From contig NZ_JAHOPH010000021.1 of the NCBI RefSeq assembly GCF_019798055.1, forward strand, positions 1 through 64,000: a DNA stretch of 64,000 nucleotides. The letters run 5' to 3'. Origin of the DNA: Salsipaludibacter albus. GTDB taxonomy: Bacteria; Actinomycetota; Nitriliruptoria; Nitriliruptorales; Nitriliruptoraceae. Below the pieces are notes generated by a model that worked only from the letters and a program-made list of their open reading frames with translations, ran no database searches and had not been told where the DNA came from. Made by a program: the position numbers and the translations under genes. Positions 42,297-50,679 of the stretch are shown one piece after another. Positions within the stretch are counted from its first letter, which is position 1; the number at the start of each line of letters is the position of its first letter.

Positions 42297-43409
42297 GTGT
42301 CCGCGTTAGCCTCCGGCGCGACGCCCGAACCCGGGACCCTGCCCATCACCCAGTCACCTGACCCCGCTGTCGGTGCCGCCCCGGACACGAGGCGGGCCGG
42401 TGTCCTGCTGGCCGTCGCGGTGCTCGCCGTGTCGACGTCGGCGGTGATCGCGACCTGGCTGCTGGGCGACCCGCCCGAGCCGCGGCTGGGCATCAGCGTC
42501 GCACTGTGGCGCTGCGCCGGCGGTGCCACCGTGCTGGCACTGGTGGCGCTGCGGTCGCGGCGGGTCCGGCTGGACGCGCGGCAGTGGCGCTGGATCACCG
42601 CGTCGGGGGTCTTCCTGGCGGTGCACTTCGCCCTGTTCCACGCAGCACTCGGCCTGACCTCGGTCGCCGCCGTCACGACGCTGGTCACGCTCAGCCCGGT
42701 GTTCGTCGCGATCGGGGCCCGGGTGTTCCTCCACGAGCCACCAAGTCGCATGACGGTGCTCGGCGTGGGCATCACGGTCGTCGCCGGCGTGGCGCTGACC
42801 GCCTCGGACGTGCTCGGGACCACCTCGCCGACCGCCCTGGCCGGTGACCTGATGGCCCTGGCGGCGGCCGCCGCCGTCGCCGGCACCCTGCTGGTCGGCC
42901 GACGCCACCGCGCCGCCGTTCCCGCCGCGCAGTACTCCGCCGTGGTGTTCGGTGCGGCGACGATCACGCTGGTCGTCGTCGCGCTGCTGGCCGACGCCCC
43001 CCTCGCACCGTGGTCCGGCCGCCAGTGGTGGGCCGTGGCGGCCATGGTCGCCGGCCCCCAACTGCTGGGCCACTTCCTGCTCCAGACCGTGCTCAGTGAC
43101 CTGCCGCCCACGCTGGTGGCGACCGCCGTCCTCGCCGAGCCCGTGATCGGGTCACTGCTGGCCTGGTGGCTGCTGGGACAGCTCCCCCCGACGGGACTGC
43201 TGCTGTCGGGCCCGGTGGTGCTGCTGGGGGTCGCCCTTGCGGCACGTGGCACGACGCGTGACGCGGCCCCGGTGACGACCACGACGACGGCGGTCGACGC
43301 GGCCGGCCCGGGTCCGGCTCACTCGCCCCCATCGTCCTCGGCCCCGTCGTCCTCGCCCCCGTCCTCTCCCCCGTCCTCTGGGGGAACGGCGAGGCTGCAC
43401 GACGAGTAG
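42297..43409 (+). CDS. EamA-type (DMT superfamily) transporter
   Basis: The 370-residue product has about ten membrane helices arranged as two EamA repeats: VLLAVAVLAVSTSAVIATW to VAGVALTASDVLG, and LMALAAAAAVAGTLLVG to LLLGVALAARG. Each repeat has the usual terminal EP motif (LHEPPSR and AEPVIGSL). EamA proteins export metabolites such as amino acids, so the substrate is unknown. The C-terminal 50 residues are an added Thr/Pro/Ser tail whose last 90 bp are antisense to the end of the amidase gene. The GTG start has no good ribosome binding site and is uncertain, since a TAGCCT hexamer lies just inside it at 42307. Confidence 0.82.
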   Translation: MSALASGATPEPGTLPITQSPDPAVGAAPDTRRAGVLLAVAVLAVSTSAVIATWLLGDPPEPRLGISVALWRCAGGATVLALVALRSRRVRLDARQWRWITASGVFLAVHFALFHAALGLTSVAAVTTLVTLSPVFVAIGARVFLHEPPSRMTVLGVGITVVAGVALTASDVLGTTSPTALAGDLMALAAAAAVAGTLLVGRRHRAAVPAAQYSAVVFGAATITLVVVALLADAPLAPWSGRQWWAVAAMVAGPQLLGHFLLQTVLSDLPPTLVATAVLAEPVIGSLLAWWLLGQLPPTGLLLSGPVVLLGVALAARGTTRDAAPVTTTTTAVDAAGPGPAHSPPSSSAPSSSPPSSPPSSGGTARLHDE

Positions 43410-44599
43410 TCGTAGGGCTCAGCGCCGCCCGGCGTGAACTCGATCGGTTCGTTGACCTCGGACCCGGTGGCCTCGGTCGCGAGGAACCGGACCAGCGCGC
43501 GGTACAACGCCGCGGCGTAGATCTCCTGGAACTCGTCGGTCGCGGCCAGCTCCTCGGCCGCCGGGTCGGACAGGTACACCGCCTCGGCGATCACCGCCGG
43601 CACCCGGGCCTCCTCCAGCACCGTGTAGTAGTCGGTGCCGTCGGGGTCCTCACGACCGATCGTCCCCGCGAGCGTCGTGCCGCGCCACTGGTCCGCCAGG
43701 GGCGCCAGCGACCGACGGAGTTCCTCGAGGACGAGCCCGGCCAGTCGGCCCGACTCCTCGTCGGCCACCGAGTAGAACACCTCCGTCGGTGGCTCGTCGA
43801 AGGTCCGGGTGTCGCCCGCGTTGTGGTGGACGGACACGAAGGCATCGGCGCCGGCCCCGGTCGCCAGGCGGCCGCGGAAGGTCAGCGCCGTGCGCTGGTC
43901 ACCACCCTTGCCGTCGTCGGGGTCCCGGGTCATCACCACGGCGGCGACCGGGGGGACCGTGTCGCCCGGGGTCACCTCGCCGGTCTCGTCGTCGATGTCG
44001 TTGGCGCGCTCCAGCAGGTCACGCAGGCGCACCGCGACGGCGAGGTTGACCTCGCTCTCGAGCACCCCGGCGGGGCCACTCGCCCCGGCGTCGAGCCCAC
44101 CGTGGCCCGCATCCACGACGATCACGGCCCCGGCCATGCCCGCACCCCGGGCGACGTCCGGACGCTCGACGTCGTCGGCGTCCACCCAGCCGTCACGGGC
44201 GCAGTGCGTCGCCACCCGGTAGCCGCCGTCGACCTCCTCGAGGATGGGCCAGGTGAGGCCGGGTGCGGCGACCTCGTCGATCGGGCCGCCGGGCGTCGCG
44301 GCCAGCGCGGCGCCGTCCGGGCCGGCCACGACCCAGGAGGCCGGATCCCCCACCGGGCGTGGCGGGGGCGTCGGCGTGGGACGGGGACTGGCGGTGGCCG
44401 CGGCGGCCAGCTCGGCGCCGACCGGACGGGTGGTCTCGACGTCGGTCGGGGCAGCGGGACCATCGGCGACGGTGGCGGCCACCATGGCGGTCGCGACCAC
44501 CGCGGCGACCAGGACCAGGCCGAGCCGTTCCGTGACCGGGCGGGGCGAGTCGGGTGTCCTCGCCCGCCGGTGGCCGGAGCCGGTGTCGCGTGGCGTCAC
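43319..44599 (-). CDS. N-acetylmuramoyl-L-alanine amidase (Amidase_3)
   Basis: These zinc enzymes cut the bond between muramic acid and the stem peptide during cell separation. The 426-residue product has a signal anchor (about 25-47), a Pro/Thr spacer, a small SH3-like region (about 85-145) and the amidase domain. Zinc ligands and the catalytic Glu lie in VVDAGHGGLDAGASG, the Glu of ESEVNL, SVHHNA, and AEAVYLSD. A Gly/Asp/Glu-only tail of about 20 residues ends the protein. The start is GTG 44599, overlapping the stop of the upstream small gene (GTGA). The tail overlaps the transporter gene by 91 bp, end to end. Confidence 0.9.
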   Translation of the reverse strand: MTPRDTGSGHRRARTPDSPRPVTERLGLVLVAAVVATAMVAATVADGPAAPTDVETTRPVGAELAAAATASPRPTPTPPPRPVGDPASWVVAGPDGAALAATPGGPIDEVAAPGLTWPILEEVDGGYRVATHCARDGWVDADDVERPDVARGAGMAGAVIVVDAGHGGLDAGASGPAGVLESEVNLAVAVRLRDLLERANDIDDETGEVTPGDTVPPVAAVVMTRDPDDGKGGDQRTALTFRGRLATGAGADAFVSVHHNAGDTRTFDEPPTEVFYSVADEESGRLAGLVLEELRRSLAPLADQWRGTTLAGTIGREDPDGTDYYTVLEEARVPAVIAEAVYLSDPAAEELAATDEFQEIYAAALYRALVRFLATEATGSEVNEPIEFTPGGAEPYDYSSCSLAVPPEDGGEDGGEDDGAEDDGGE

Positions 44600-45060
44600 G
44601 AGAACAGGGGCAAGCCCGTGGTGGCCTCGCCGACGCCCACGATCGCACCGAGCAGGTCACGTCGTCGGGCAGCCTCGTCCAGTCGGCGGGCCACGTCCCG
44701 GGGTGTTTCGTCCGGGTCGAGGTCGAGGGCGTGTCCGGCCAGCAGCATCGTGCCCTTCATCGCCAGCGCCGCCCGACGCCACTCCCGGTCGACACCCGAT
44801 CGGTCCATGCGAAGCAGCTTGTCCCCACCCTCGGTCTCCAGGCGCAACTCCCCGGTCTCGAGGACCCAGCCCAGCCGGGCGCCGCGAGGCAGGTCGGTAC
44901 CGAAGAACGACTCGATCACGACCATGCCGGATTCGAGCAGCGAGCGGTACAGGCCCGGTTCGAGCACTGGGCCGTCGGGCCGCTCACCGTCGATGTCGAG
45001 TGCCATGAGCGGCTGGCCACGTGCCACCAGGAAGCGGACGGCGGTGGTCGACACGGACAT
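44596..45060 (-). CDS. Conserved-looking protein of unknown function
   Basis: The 154-residue product begins MSVSTTAVRFLVARGQPLMA and includes ESFFGTDLPRGARLGWVLETGELRLE broken by turns, then a helical end. It looks like a soluble alpha/beta protein, and I do not recognise its family. ATG 45060 follows AGGAGTGC. The stop overlaps the amidase start, so it probably belongs to the amidase operon and may have a cell-wall-related role. A minus-strand TACCCT at 45169-45164 may be the -10. Confidence 0.7.
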   Translation of the reverse strand: MSVSTTAVRFLVARGQPLMALDIDGERPDGPVLEPGLYRSLLESGMVVIESFFGTDLPRGARLGWVLETGELRLETEGGDKLLRMDRSGVDREWRRAALAMKGTMLLAGHALDLDPDETPRDVARRLDEAARRRDLLGAIVGVGEATTGLPLFS

Positions 45061-45191
45061 GCACTCCTGGGATTCTGGGGATCGAGGGGGATTGATGGGG
45101 GCGTTGCGGGGGCGCTGGTCGGGCGGGCGTTCGGGCCGCCGGGGACCCTCGACGTTCGCGTTCAGGGTAGTGGCGTGGCACAGCCCGCCGA

Positions 45192-45211
45192 TACGGTGAC
45201 CGGACGTCCGG
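45192..45211. promoter_or_regulatory. -10 TACGGT followed by a 12-bp palindrome at the start site
   Basis: TACGGT at 45192-45197 is followed by the perfect palindrome CCGGACGTCCGG at 45200-45211. A start site 7 nt after the hexamer would fall on the palindrome centre. This resembles a repressor operator for the exonuclease gene starting at 45283. Confidence 0.4.
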
Positions 45212-45282
45212 ACGTGACCGTCGGGCGACCGGTTCCCTCCCTGCGAGGACCCCGGGCACGAACCCACGACGAGGACGACTGC

Positions 45283-46368
45283 ATGCACCTGCTGGCCGTG
45301 GACGGCAACTCCATGGCGCATCGCGCGTGGCATGCCATCCGCGACGGTGACGACGCCGTCGGCGCGTTCGTCCTGGGTGGTGTGGTGACCCTCGTGGCCG
45401 GCGTCTGGCACCACGGGCCCTTCGACCTGGTGCTGGTGGCGCTGGACGACGAGGTGAACCAGCGCAAGCAGTCCCATCCCACCTACAAGGCCGATCGGTC
45501 GACGGACCCGGACCTGCGCACCCGGTTGCGGGAGCTGCCCGGCCACCTCGCCGACGCCGGCATCGCCACCGCCACCGTCGCGGGCGCCGAGGCGGACGAC
45601 CTGCTGGCGGCCGCGGCCCACCAGGCGACCAGCCGTGGCTGGCGCACGTCGATCCTGTCCGGCGACCGCGACCTGCTCCCACTCGTCGACGACCGGGTCC
45701 GGCTGCTGCGACCGCGGGCGACGATGTCGGACCTGGTGGTCTACGAGCCGTCGACCGTGGTGGCCGAGTACGGCGTCGAGCCCGTCGCCTATCGCCATCT
45801 CGCGGCCCTGCGAGGTGATCCCTCCGACGGCCTGCCGGGGGTGCCCGGCATCGGCGCCAAGACCGCGGCCCGCCTGCTGGCCGAGCACGGCGACCTCGAC
45901 GGGCTCTACGCGAACCTGTGCTTCCTGCCCCCTCGCGACGAGCGGGCCCTGCGACAGGGCCGGGCCGTCGCCTACGACAACCTCGCCGTCATGACCCCGC
46001 TGGACGTGACCGTCGACCTGGACGCGGTGGGACCGCTCGACGTCGACCGGGCCCGCCAGGCCCTCGACGCGCTCGACCAGTCGCGGGCGGGCCGACGACT
46101 GGCCCAGCACCTGGACCTGGCCGAGCGCAACGCCGTCCTGCCACCGGCCTGGGAGCCACCGCGGGAGCCGCCGCCACCCGACGTCCTCGAGGAGTGGGAC
46201 GATCTCGAGGCGGCCAACCCTGTGGCGACCGACCCCGAGGCGGCCGAACCCGAGGCGGCGGACCCCGACACGGATCTGCACCCGGACGACGCCATCCCCG
46301 TGGGGCCGGCGCCGGTCGACCTCGGCCGGCTCGTGCCCCAGCACGGCGAGCAGCCACAACTGTTCTGA
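45283..46368 (+). CDS. 5'-3' exonuclease (Pol I-type FEN domain)
   Basis: The 361-residue product is a stand-alone flap/5' exonuclease. The PIN-like active site is built by LLAVDGNSMAHRA, a DDEVNQRK loop, the AEADDLLAAAA acidic cluster, and SGDRDLLPLVDD. The helix-hairpin-helix DNA-binding element is GLPGVPGIGAKTAARLLAEHG. Such proteins remove RNA primers or flaps. A Pro/Glu-rich disordered tail (about 285-361) ends in EQPQLF, which resembles a sliding-clamp-binding peptide. It is followed by the RidA-type gene 38 bp downstream. Confidence 0.9.
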   Translation: MHLLAVDGNSMAHRAWHAIRDGDDAVGAFVLGGVVTLVAGVWHHGPFDLVLVALDDEVNQRKQSHPTYKADRSTDPDLRTRLRELPGHLADAGIATATVAGAEADDLLAAAAHQATSRGWRTSILSGDRDLLPLVDDRVRLLRPRATMSDLVVYEPSTVVAEYGVEPVAYRHLAALRGDPSDGLPGVPGIGAKTAARLLAEHGDLDGLYANLCFLPPRDERALRQGRAVAYDNLAVMTPLDVTVDLDAVGPLDVDRARQALDALDQSRAGRRLAQHLDLAERNAVLPPAWEPPREPPPPDVLEEWDDLEAANPVATDPEAAEPEAADPDTDLHPDDAIPVGPAPVDLGRLVPQHGEQPQLF

Positions 46369-46406
46369 CCCCCGACGGACCACCCGCCACGGACCCCGAG
46401 GCCAGC

Positions 46407-46814
46407 ATGACCACCGGCCCCCGCCACCACGTGTCCAGTGGCTCGACCTTCGAGGAGCAGGTCGGCTACAGCCGGGCGGTCTACGACGACGACACGGTCT
46501 GGGTGGCCGGCACCACCGGGTTCGACTACGCAACGATGACGATCGCCGACGACGTCGTCGACCAGTGCCGCACGACCCTCGACAACGTCGCACAGGCGCT
46601 CGCTCCCGCCGGAGCCGGCCTCGACGACGTCGTCCGGGTCCGCTACCTGCTGGTCGACGCCGACGACTTCCCACCCTGCTGGCCGGTCCTGCGCGAGGCC
46701 TTCGCGGTCGCACGGCCGGCAGCCACGATGCTGGTCGTCGCGGGACTTGCCGACCCGCGGATGCGCATCGAGATCGAGGCGACGGCCCGCCGGCCACGCC
46801 CAGGTGCGGCGTGA
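46407..46814 (+). CDS. RidA (YjgF/YER057c/UK114) family protein
   Basis: RidA-type proteins hydrolyse reactive enamine/imine intermediates or related compounds. The 135-residue product shows the family fold: GYSRAVYDDDTVWVAGTTG, a helix with CRTTLDNVAQALAPAGAGLDDVVRVRYL, and the C-terminal RPAATMLVVAGLADPRMRIEIEA with the expected arginine. It fits the Rid subgroup with an extended N-terminus. The ATG follows a short gap after the exonuclease gene, and the stop overlaps the glycosylase gene (GTGA). Confidence 0.88.
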   Translation: MTTGPRHHVSSGSTFEEQVGYSRAVYDDDTVWVAGTTGFDYATMTIADDVVDQCRTTLDNVAQALAPAGAGLDDVVRVRYLLVDADDFPPCWPVLREAFAVARPAATMLVVAGLADPRMRIEIEATARRPRPGAA

Positions 46815-47752
46815 CCGGGACCCCGGTGCGGCACCGCACCCTCGAGGTCGACGGACCACTCGACCTGCGTCGGACGCTGGCCGCCCTGCGGGTCGGCCAC
46901 CGCGACCCGACCATGCGGCTGGACGACCGCACGCTGGTGCGGGCCACGTGGACCCCCCAGGGCCCGGCCACCCTGCGCGTCGACCTGGATGCGGCGACGG
47001 GCCGACTCGACGCGGTCGCGGCAGGCCCGGGGGCGGACCACGCCCTGGAGCACGTCCCGGACCTGCTGGGACTGCACGACGACCGCCGCGGCTTCGCGCC
47101 CGACCGCCACGAGGTGGTGGCCCGCTACGACCGCCGCCTCCCCGGATTCCGCATCGGTCGCACGCTGCAGGTGGTCGACGTGCTCGCCCCCACGATCCTG
47201 GCCCAGAAGGTGACGGGAGGCGAGGCCGTCGAGTCGTTCCAGCACCTGGTCCGCGTGGCCGACCACCCCGCGCCGGGCGGGCCCGACCTGCCGGACGACC
47301 TGCTCCTGCCCCCACCGGCCGAGTGGTGGGGTCACACGCCGACCTGGCAGTACACCGCGGCTGGCGTGGACGGCACGCGCGCCCGCACGCTCATCGAGGC
47401 CCACCGGCGCATCGACCGGCTGGAGGAGGCGATCGCCATGACGCCGGCCGACGCCCGGGTCCGCCTGACCGCGATCCGTGGCATCGGTGCCTGGACCGCG
47501 GCGATCGTGGAGCGGCTGGCCCGCGGTGACCCGGACGCGATCGAGGTCGGGGACTTCCACCTGCCCAACACCGTCGCGTGGAACCTGGCACGGGAACCCC
47601 GCGCCGACGACGAGCGGATGCTCGCCCTGCTCGCCCCGTTCGCGGGCCACCGGGGCCGGGTGGCGCGGCTGTGCGAGTTGGCCGGGTCGTTCGCCCCCAA
47701 GCGTGGCCCGCGTCACCAGGTCCGCAGCTTCGGGGCCCGTCGACGACGGTGA
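46811..47752 (+). CDS. DNA-3-methyladenine glycosylase II-like (AlkA/HhH-GPD)
   Basis: The 313-residue product has an N-terminal beta domain and a HhH-GPD base-excision domain. Its markers are ILAQKVTGGEAV, the helix-hairpin-helix LTAIRGIGAWTAAIV, and the catalytic Asp in VGDFHLPNTVAW. The family removes alkylated bases from DNA. It starts with GTG overlapping the RidA-type stop, in a group of three with the exonuclease, so DNA repair is a shared theme. It converges with the PBP4-type gene, 7 bp apart. Confidence 0.86.
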   Translation: MTGTPVRHRTLEVDGPLDLRRTLAALRVGHRDPTMRLDDRTLVRATWTPQGPATLRVDLDAATGRLDAVAAGPGADHALEHVPDLLGLHDDRRGFAPDRHEVVARYDRRLPGFRIGRTLQVVDVLAPTILAQKVTGGEAVESFQHLVRVADHPAPGGPDLPDDLLLPPPAEWWGHTPTWQYTAAGVDGTRARTLIEAHRRIDRLEEAIAMTPADARVRLTAIRGIGAWTAAIVERLARGDPDAIEVGDFHLPNTVAWNLAREPRADDERMLALLAPFAGHRGRVARLCELAGSFAPKRGPRHQVRSFGARRRR

Positions 47753-47759
47753 GGACGAC

Positions 47760-49379
47760 TCAGTCGTCGGGGCAGACCCGCTGCCAGCCACCGTCCTGCA
47801 GGTACGGGCCGGGGTCGTCGACCGTCGCGGGCACCGCCGTCGTGGTCTCGGTCGGCGCCGGGGCGTCCGACGACTCCGGAGCCGGGCTCGCATCCGCAGC
47901 GCCGGTGCCTTCCTCCGCCGGCACCTCCACGGTCACCTCGCGGACGCGTCGGCACCCGTCCAGGGCGTCGGTCAGGACCAGCGCGAGCTCGTCGGCCAGC
48001 ACCGAGGCCAGGTAGCGGATCCCCGTGTCCACGTCGTTGACGATCATCGCGAAGTGGTAGCGGGCGTCGTCGGTCCCGACCACGTGGCCGACCAGCGCCC
48101 GGACGTCGGCCAGGGTGCCGGTCTTGCCGTAGAGGCGGCCCTGGGCCGACGTGCCCAGCAGGCGGTTCTGCAGCGTGCCGGACTCGCCACCCACGGCGAG
48201 CATCGAGGACCAGGTGTCGCCGAACGCGGTGGTCAGGCCGACGTCGGTCAGGACGAGTTGGGTCGGGGTGACGCGGTTGTTGCGGGACAACCCGGAGCCG
48301 TCCGCCACGACCAGGCCACCCGTGTCCACGCCCAGGCCGTCGAGTGCCTCGCGGACACGGCCGTCGGCCGCCGACCACGAGCCGTCCCCGGTCTCCCGCA
48401 GGGCGGCCGTGCGCACCAGGGTGTCGGCCATGTGGTTGTCCGACTCGCGCAGCATGAAGCCCAGCACCTCGGTCATCGGCGGCGACTTCACCCGGCCGAG
48501 CGGGACCATGCCCGCACTCGGCCCCAGGGATCGCCGGGCGTAGCGATCGATCGTCACGCCGCGGTCGGCGAGCGCCTCGGCGAGCGCCACCGTCGCGCCC
48601 AGGGCGGGATCGGCGTCGTGGCCCATGACCACCCGCGGCGGGCTGGACGACTCGTCGACCAGGACGTCCCGGCCGGTGTCGACCGACAGGGACGCCAGCC
48701 GATGGGCGTCGAAGTCGGCGAAGTAGCGCTCCGGCCACCCTGCGGCCGTCTGCGAGGGACCGAAGCGTGACCCGTCCCCCACCAGGTCGCCGGTGATCCG
48801 GGTGATCCCGGCAGCCACGATCGTGTCGGCCAGGCCCTCGATCTCCGTGGACGGCCGGGACGGGTAGATCCACCGTCGGTAGTCGTCGGTGGTCAGGGTC
48901 GGGTCGCCACTGCCCACCACCACCACGTCGCCGTCGACCACCCCGTCGCCGTCCACCGGCGCGGTCGCGGCCGCCCCGGTGTGCACGACCCCGGTGGGCC
49001 CGAACTCGTCGAGCACGCTGGCCGCGGTCAGCACCTTCATCGTCGAGGCCGGCATCAGCGCCCGGTCGGGCCCGGCCGACCAGATGCGCTCGCCCTGGTC
49101 GTCGGTGACCACGACGGACACCGTGGACGAGCCCGTCAGGTCCCCGAACCGCGCCATGACGGCGTCGAGCCGGGCAGGCAGGTCGGTCGCCGGATCGGCG
49201 GCCGTCGCATCCTTGGGTGGGGCGTCGGTCCCCGGCGGCGACGGGGTGGCGTCCACGGGCTGGGCCGCCGTCGCCGCGGGCTGGCCGAGCACGAGCGCGA
49301 GCACCAGCATCCCGGCCAGCGCGGTCGCCAGCCGTCCCGGCCCGGCGCCGACCCGGGCATGCATCACCGTCGACCTCAC
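47760..49379 (-). CDS. dacB: D-alanyl-D-alanine carboxypeptidase (PBP4/DacB type, S13)
   Basis: The enzyme trims or cuts peptide crosslinks in peptidoglycan outside the membrane. The 539-residue product has a signal peptide (core about 18-33) and a short Pro/Ala linker. A class C penicillin-binding fold follows, with the serine motif in PASTMKVLT, the SDN motif in RESDNHMADT, and the KTG motif in GRLYGKTGTLADV. A Pro/Thr/Ala spacer and a Trp/Cys end close it. Length and motif order fit S13 peptidases. GTG 49379 overlaps the sigma factor stop (GTGA); ATG 49364 is an alternative start. Its link to the sigma gene suggests cotranscription. Confidence 0.9.
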   Translation of the reverse strand: MRSTVMHARVGAGPGRLATALAGMLVLALVLGQPAATAAQPVDATPSPPGTDAPPKDATAADPATDLPARLDAVMARFGDLTGSSTVSVVVTDDQGERIWSAGPDRALMPASTMKVLTAASVLDEFGPTGVVHTGAAATAPVDGDGVVDGDVVVVGSGDPTLTTDDYRRWIYPSRPSTEIEGLADTIVAAGITRITGDLVGDGSRFGPSQTAAGWPERYFADFDAHRLASLSVDTGRDVLVDESSSPPRVVMGHDADPALGATVALAEALADRGVTIDRYARRSLGPSAGMVPLGRVKSPPMTEVLGFMLRESDNHMADTLVRTAALRETGDGSWSAADGRVREALDGLGVDTGGLVVADGSGLSRNNRVTPTQLVLTDVGLTTAFGDTWSSMLAVGGESGTLQNRLLGTSAQGRLYGKTGTLADVRALVGHVVGTDDARYHFAMIVNDVDTGIRYLASVLADELALVLTDALDGCRRVREVTVEVPAEEGTGAADASPAPESSDAPAPTETTTAVPATVDDPGPYLQDGGWQRVCPDD

Positions 49380-50521
49380 CGGGAGACCTCGACGCTGTCG
49401 AGGAGTCCACGCAACTGGAAGCCCCGCGAGGGGTGACGCAACTTGGTCAAGGTCTTCTTCTCGATCTGGCGGATGCGCTCCCGAGTCAACCCGAACTGCG
49501 AGCCGATGTCCTCCAGCGTGTGCTCCTCACCATCCATCAGCCCGTAGCGCAGCATCAGGACGGTGCGCTCGCGGTCGGTCAGCGCGGACAGCGCGCGCTG
49601 GACCTCGTGGCGGGCCATCGTGGCCGTGGCACTGACCGCCGGGTCCAGCGCGTCGTCGTCGGCGACCAGTTCCCCCATGGTCGCGTCGCCGTCCTCGCCG
49701 ATGGGCTTGTCCAGGGACGCGACGTCCTGGGCCGCGATCTTGACCTCACGGAGCCGATCGACGGTCAGGCCCAGCTCGTCGGCGATCTCCTCCTCCGTGG
49801 GATCACGGCCGAGCACCTGCAACAGGGCGAACTCGGCGTAGCGGATCTTGCCCATGAGCTCGTGGACGTGGACCGGGAGTCGCACCGTCCGGCCGGTGTT
49901 GGCCAGGCCCCGCTGCAGCGCCTGGCGGATCCACCACGTGGCGTAGGTCGAGAACTTGTAGCCCTTGGTGTGGTCGAACTTCTCGACCCCCCGGATCAGT
50001 CCGAGGTTGCCCTCCTGGATCAGCGCCAGGAGGTCCACGCCGCGACCACGGAACTTGCGGGCGACCGACACGACCAGCCGCAGGTTGGCGCGGATCATGT
50101 GGTCCTTCGCGCGCCGCCCCTGGCGCATGATCAGGCGCAGCTGGGCCCGTTCACGGGCGTTGAGGTCCTGGCGTGCACCCAGCACCCGGGCGGCGTGCAG
50201 GCCGGCCTGGTACCGCTTGGCGAGGTCGACCTCCTCCTCGGCGGTCAACAGCTCGGTGCGACCGATCTCGTTGAGGTACTGGCGCACCGAGTCGGCCGAC
50301 GCCGACAGCGGGTTGACCTCCGGGCGCTCGGAGTCCTCGACGAGGTCGTCGATGACCTGCATCCCCAGGTCCCGGGCACGCTGCGCGGTGTCCTCGACCC
50401 AGTCGTCGGGGTGCAGCAGCGGGTCGTGGAGCTCGGTGAGCTCCGACAGGAGCATGTAGCCACGACTGGCCGCGCGCTCGAACAGCTCCGAGAGGAGCGT
50501 TGCCTGGTCGTGGTCAACCAC
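49376..50521 (-). CDS. Sigma-70 family RNA polymerase sigma factor (RpoD/SigA-like) 1
   Basis: The 381-residue product contains sigma regions 1.2 (SVRQYLNEIGRTELLT), 2 ([52 protein letters not shown]), 3 (ATMGELVADD precedes its end) and 4 ([21 protein letters not shown]). Region 1.1 is missing, and a short unique helical N-terminus takes its place. The start is placed at GTG 50521 by alignment with the paralogue at 54110-55273; a GTG at 50560 would add 13 residues. It could be a group 2 factor or the housekeeping one. The downstream dacB overlaps its stop. Confidence 0.9.
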   Translation of the reverse strand: MVDHDQATLLSELFERAASRGYMLLSELTELHDPLLHPDDWVEDTAQRARDLGMQVIDDLVEDSERPEVNPLSASADSVRQYLNEIGRTELLTAEEEVDLAKRYQAGLHAARVLGARQDLNARERAQLRLIMRQGRRAKDHMIRANLRLVVSVARKFRGRGVDLLALIQEGNLGLIRGVEKFDHTKGYKFSTYATWWIRQALQRGLANTGRTVRLPVHVHELMGKIRYAEFALLQVLGRDPTEEEIADELGLTVDRLREVKIAAQDVASLDKPIGEDGDATMGELVADDDALDPAVSATATMARHEVQRALSALTDRERTVLMLRYGLMDGEEHTLEDIGSQFGLTRERIRQIEKKTLTKLRHPSRGFQLRGLLDSVEVSR

Positions 50522-50679
50522 CCATGGGCCGCCCTGCCATGCGGCCCGGGATCCGTGCACCGGCCGGGGGCCGCGCCCGCCCGGCTGGCGCCAGCGTACG
50601 GTCGCACCGGGACGGTGTCAGAGCGCCCGTCGGACGCCGGGCCGTGGGAGGCCGGGACCACACCGGCAGCGCGGGGCGT

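Noticed and set aside
45061-46971. Long minus-strand frame joined to the small gene before the amidase
   Set aside because: It is antisense to the 5'-3' exonuclease and RidA-type genes; the ATG at 45060 has a good ribosome binding site.
47754-47768. Palindrome GACGACT-C-AGTCGTC between convergent glycosylase and PBP4-type genes
   Set aside because: The 1-nt centre cannot form an RNA hairpin loop and it overlaps coding ends; probably a by-product of the short spacer.
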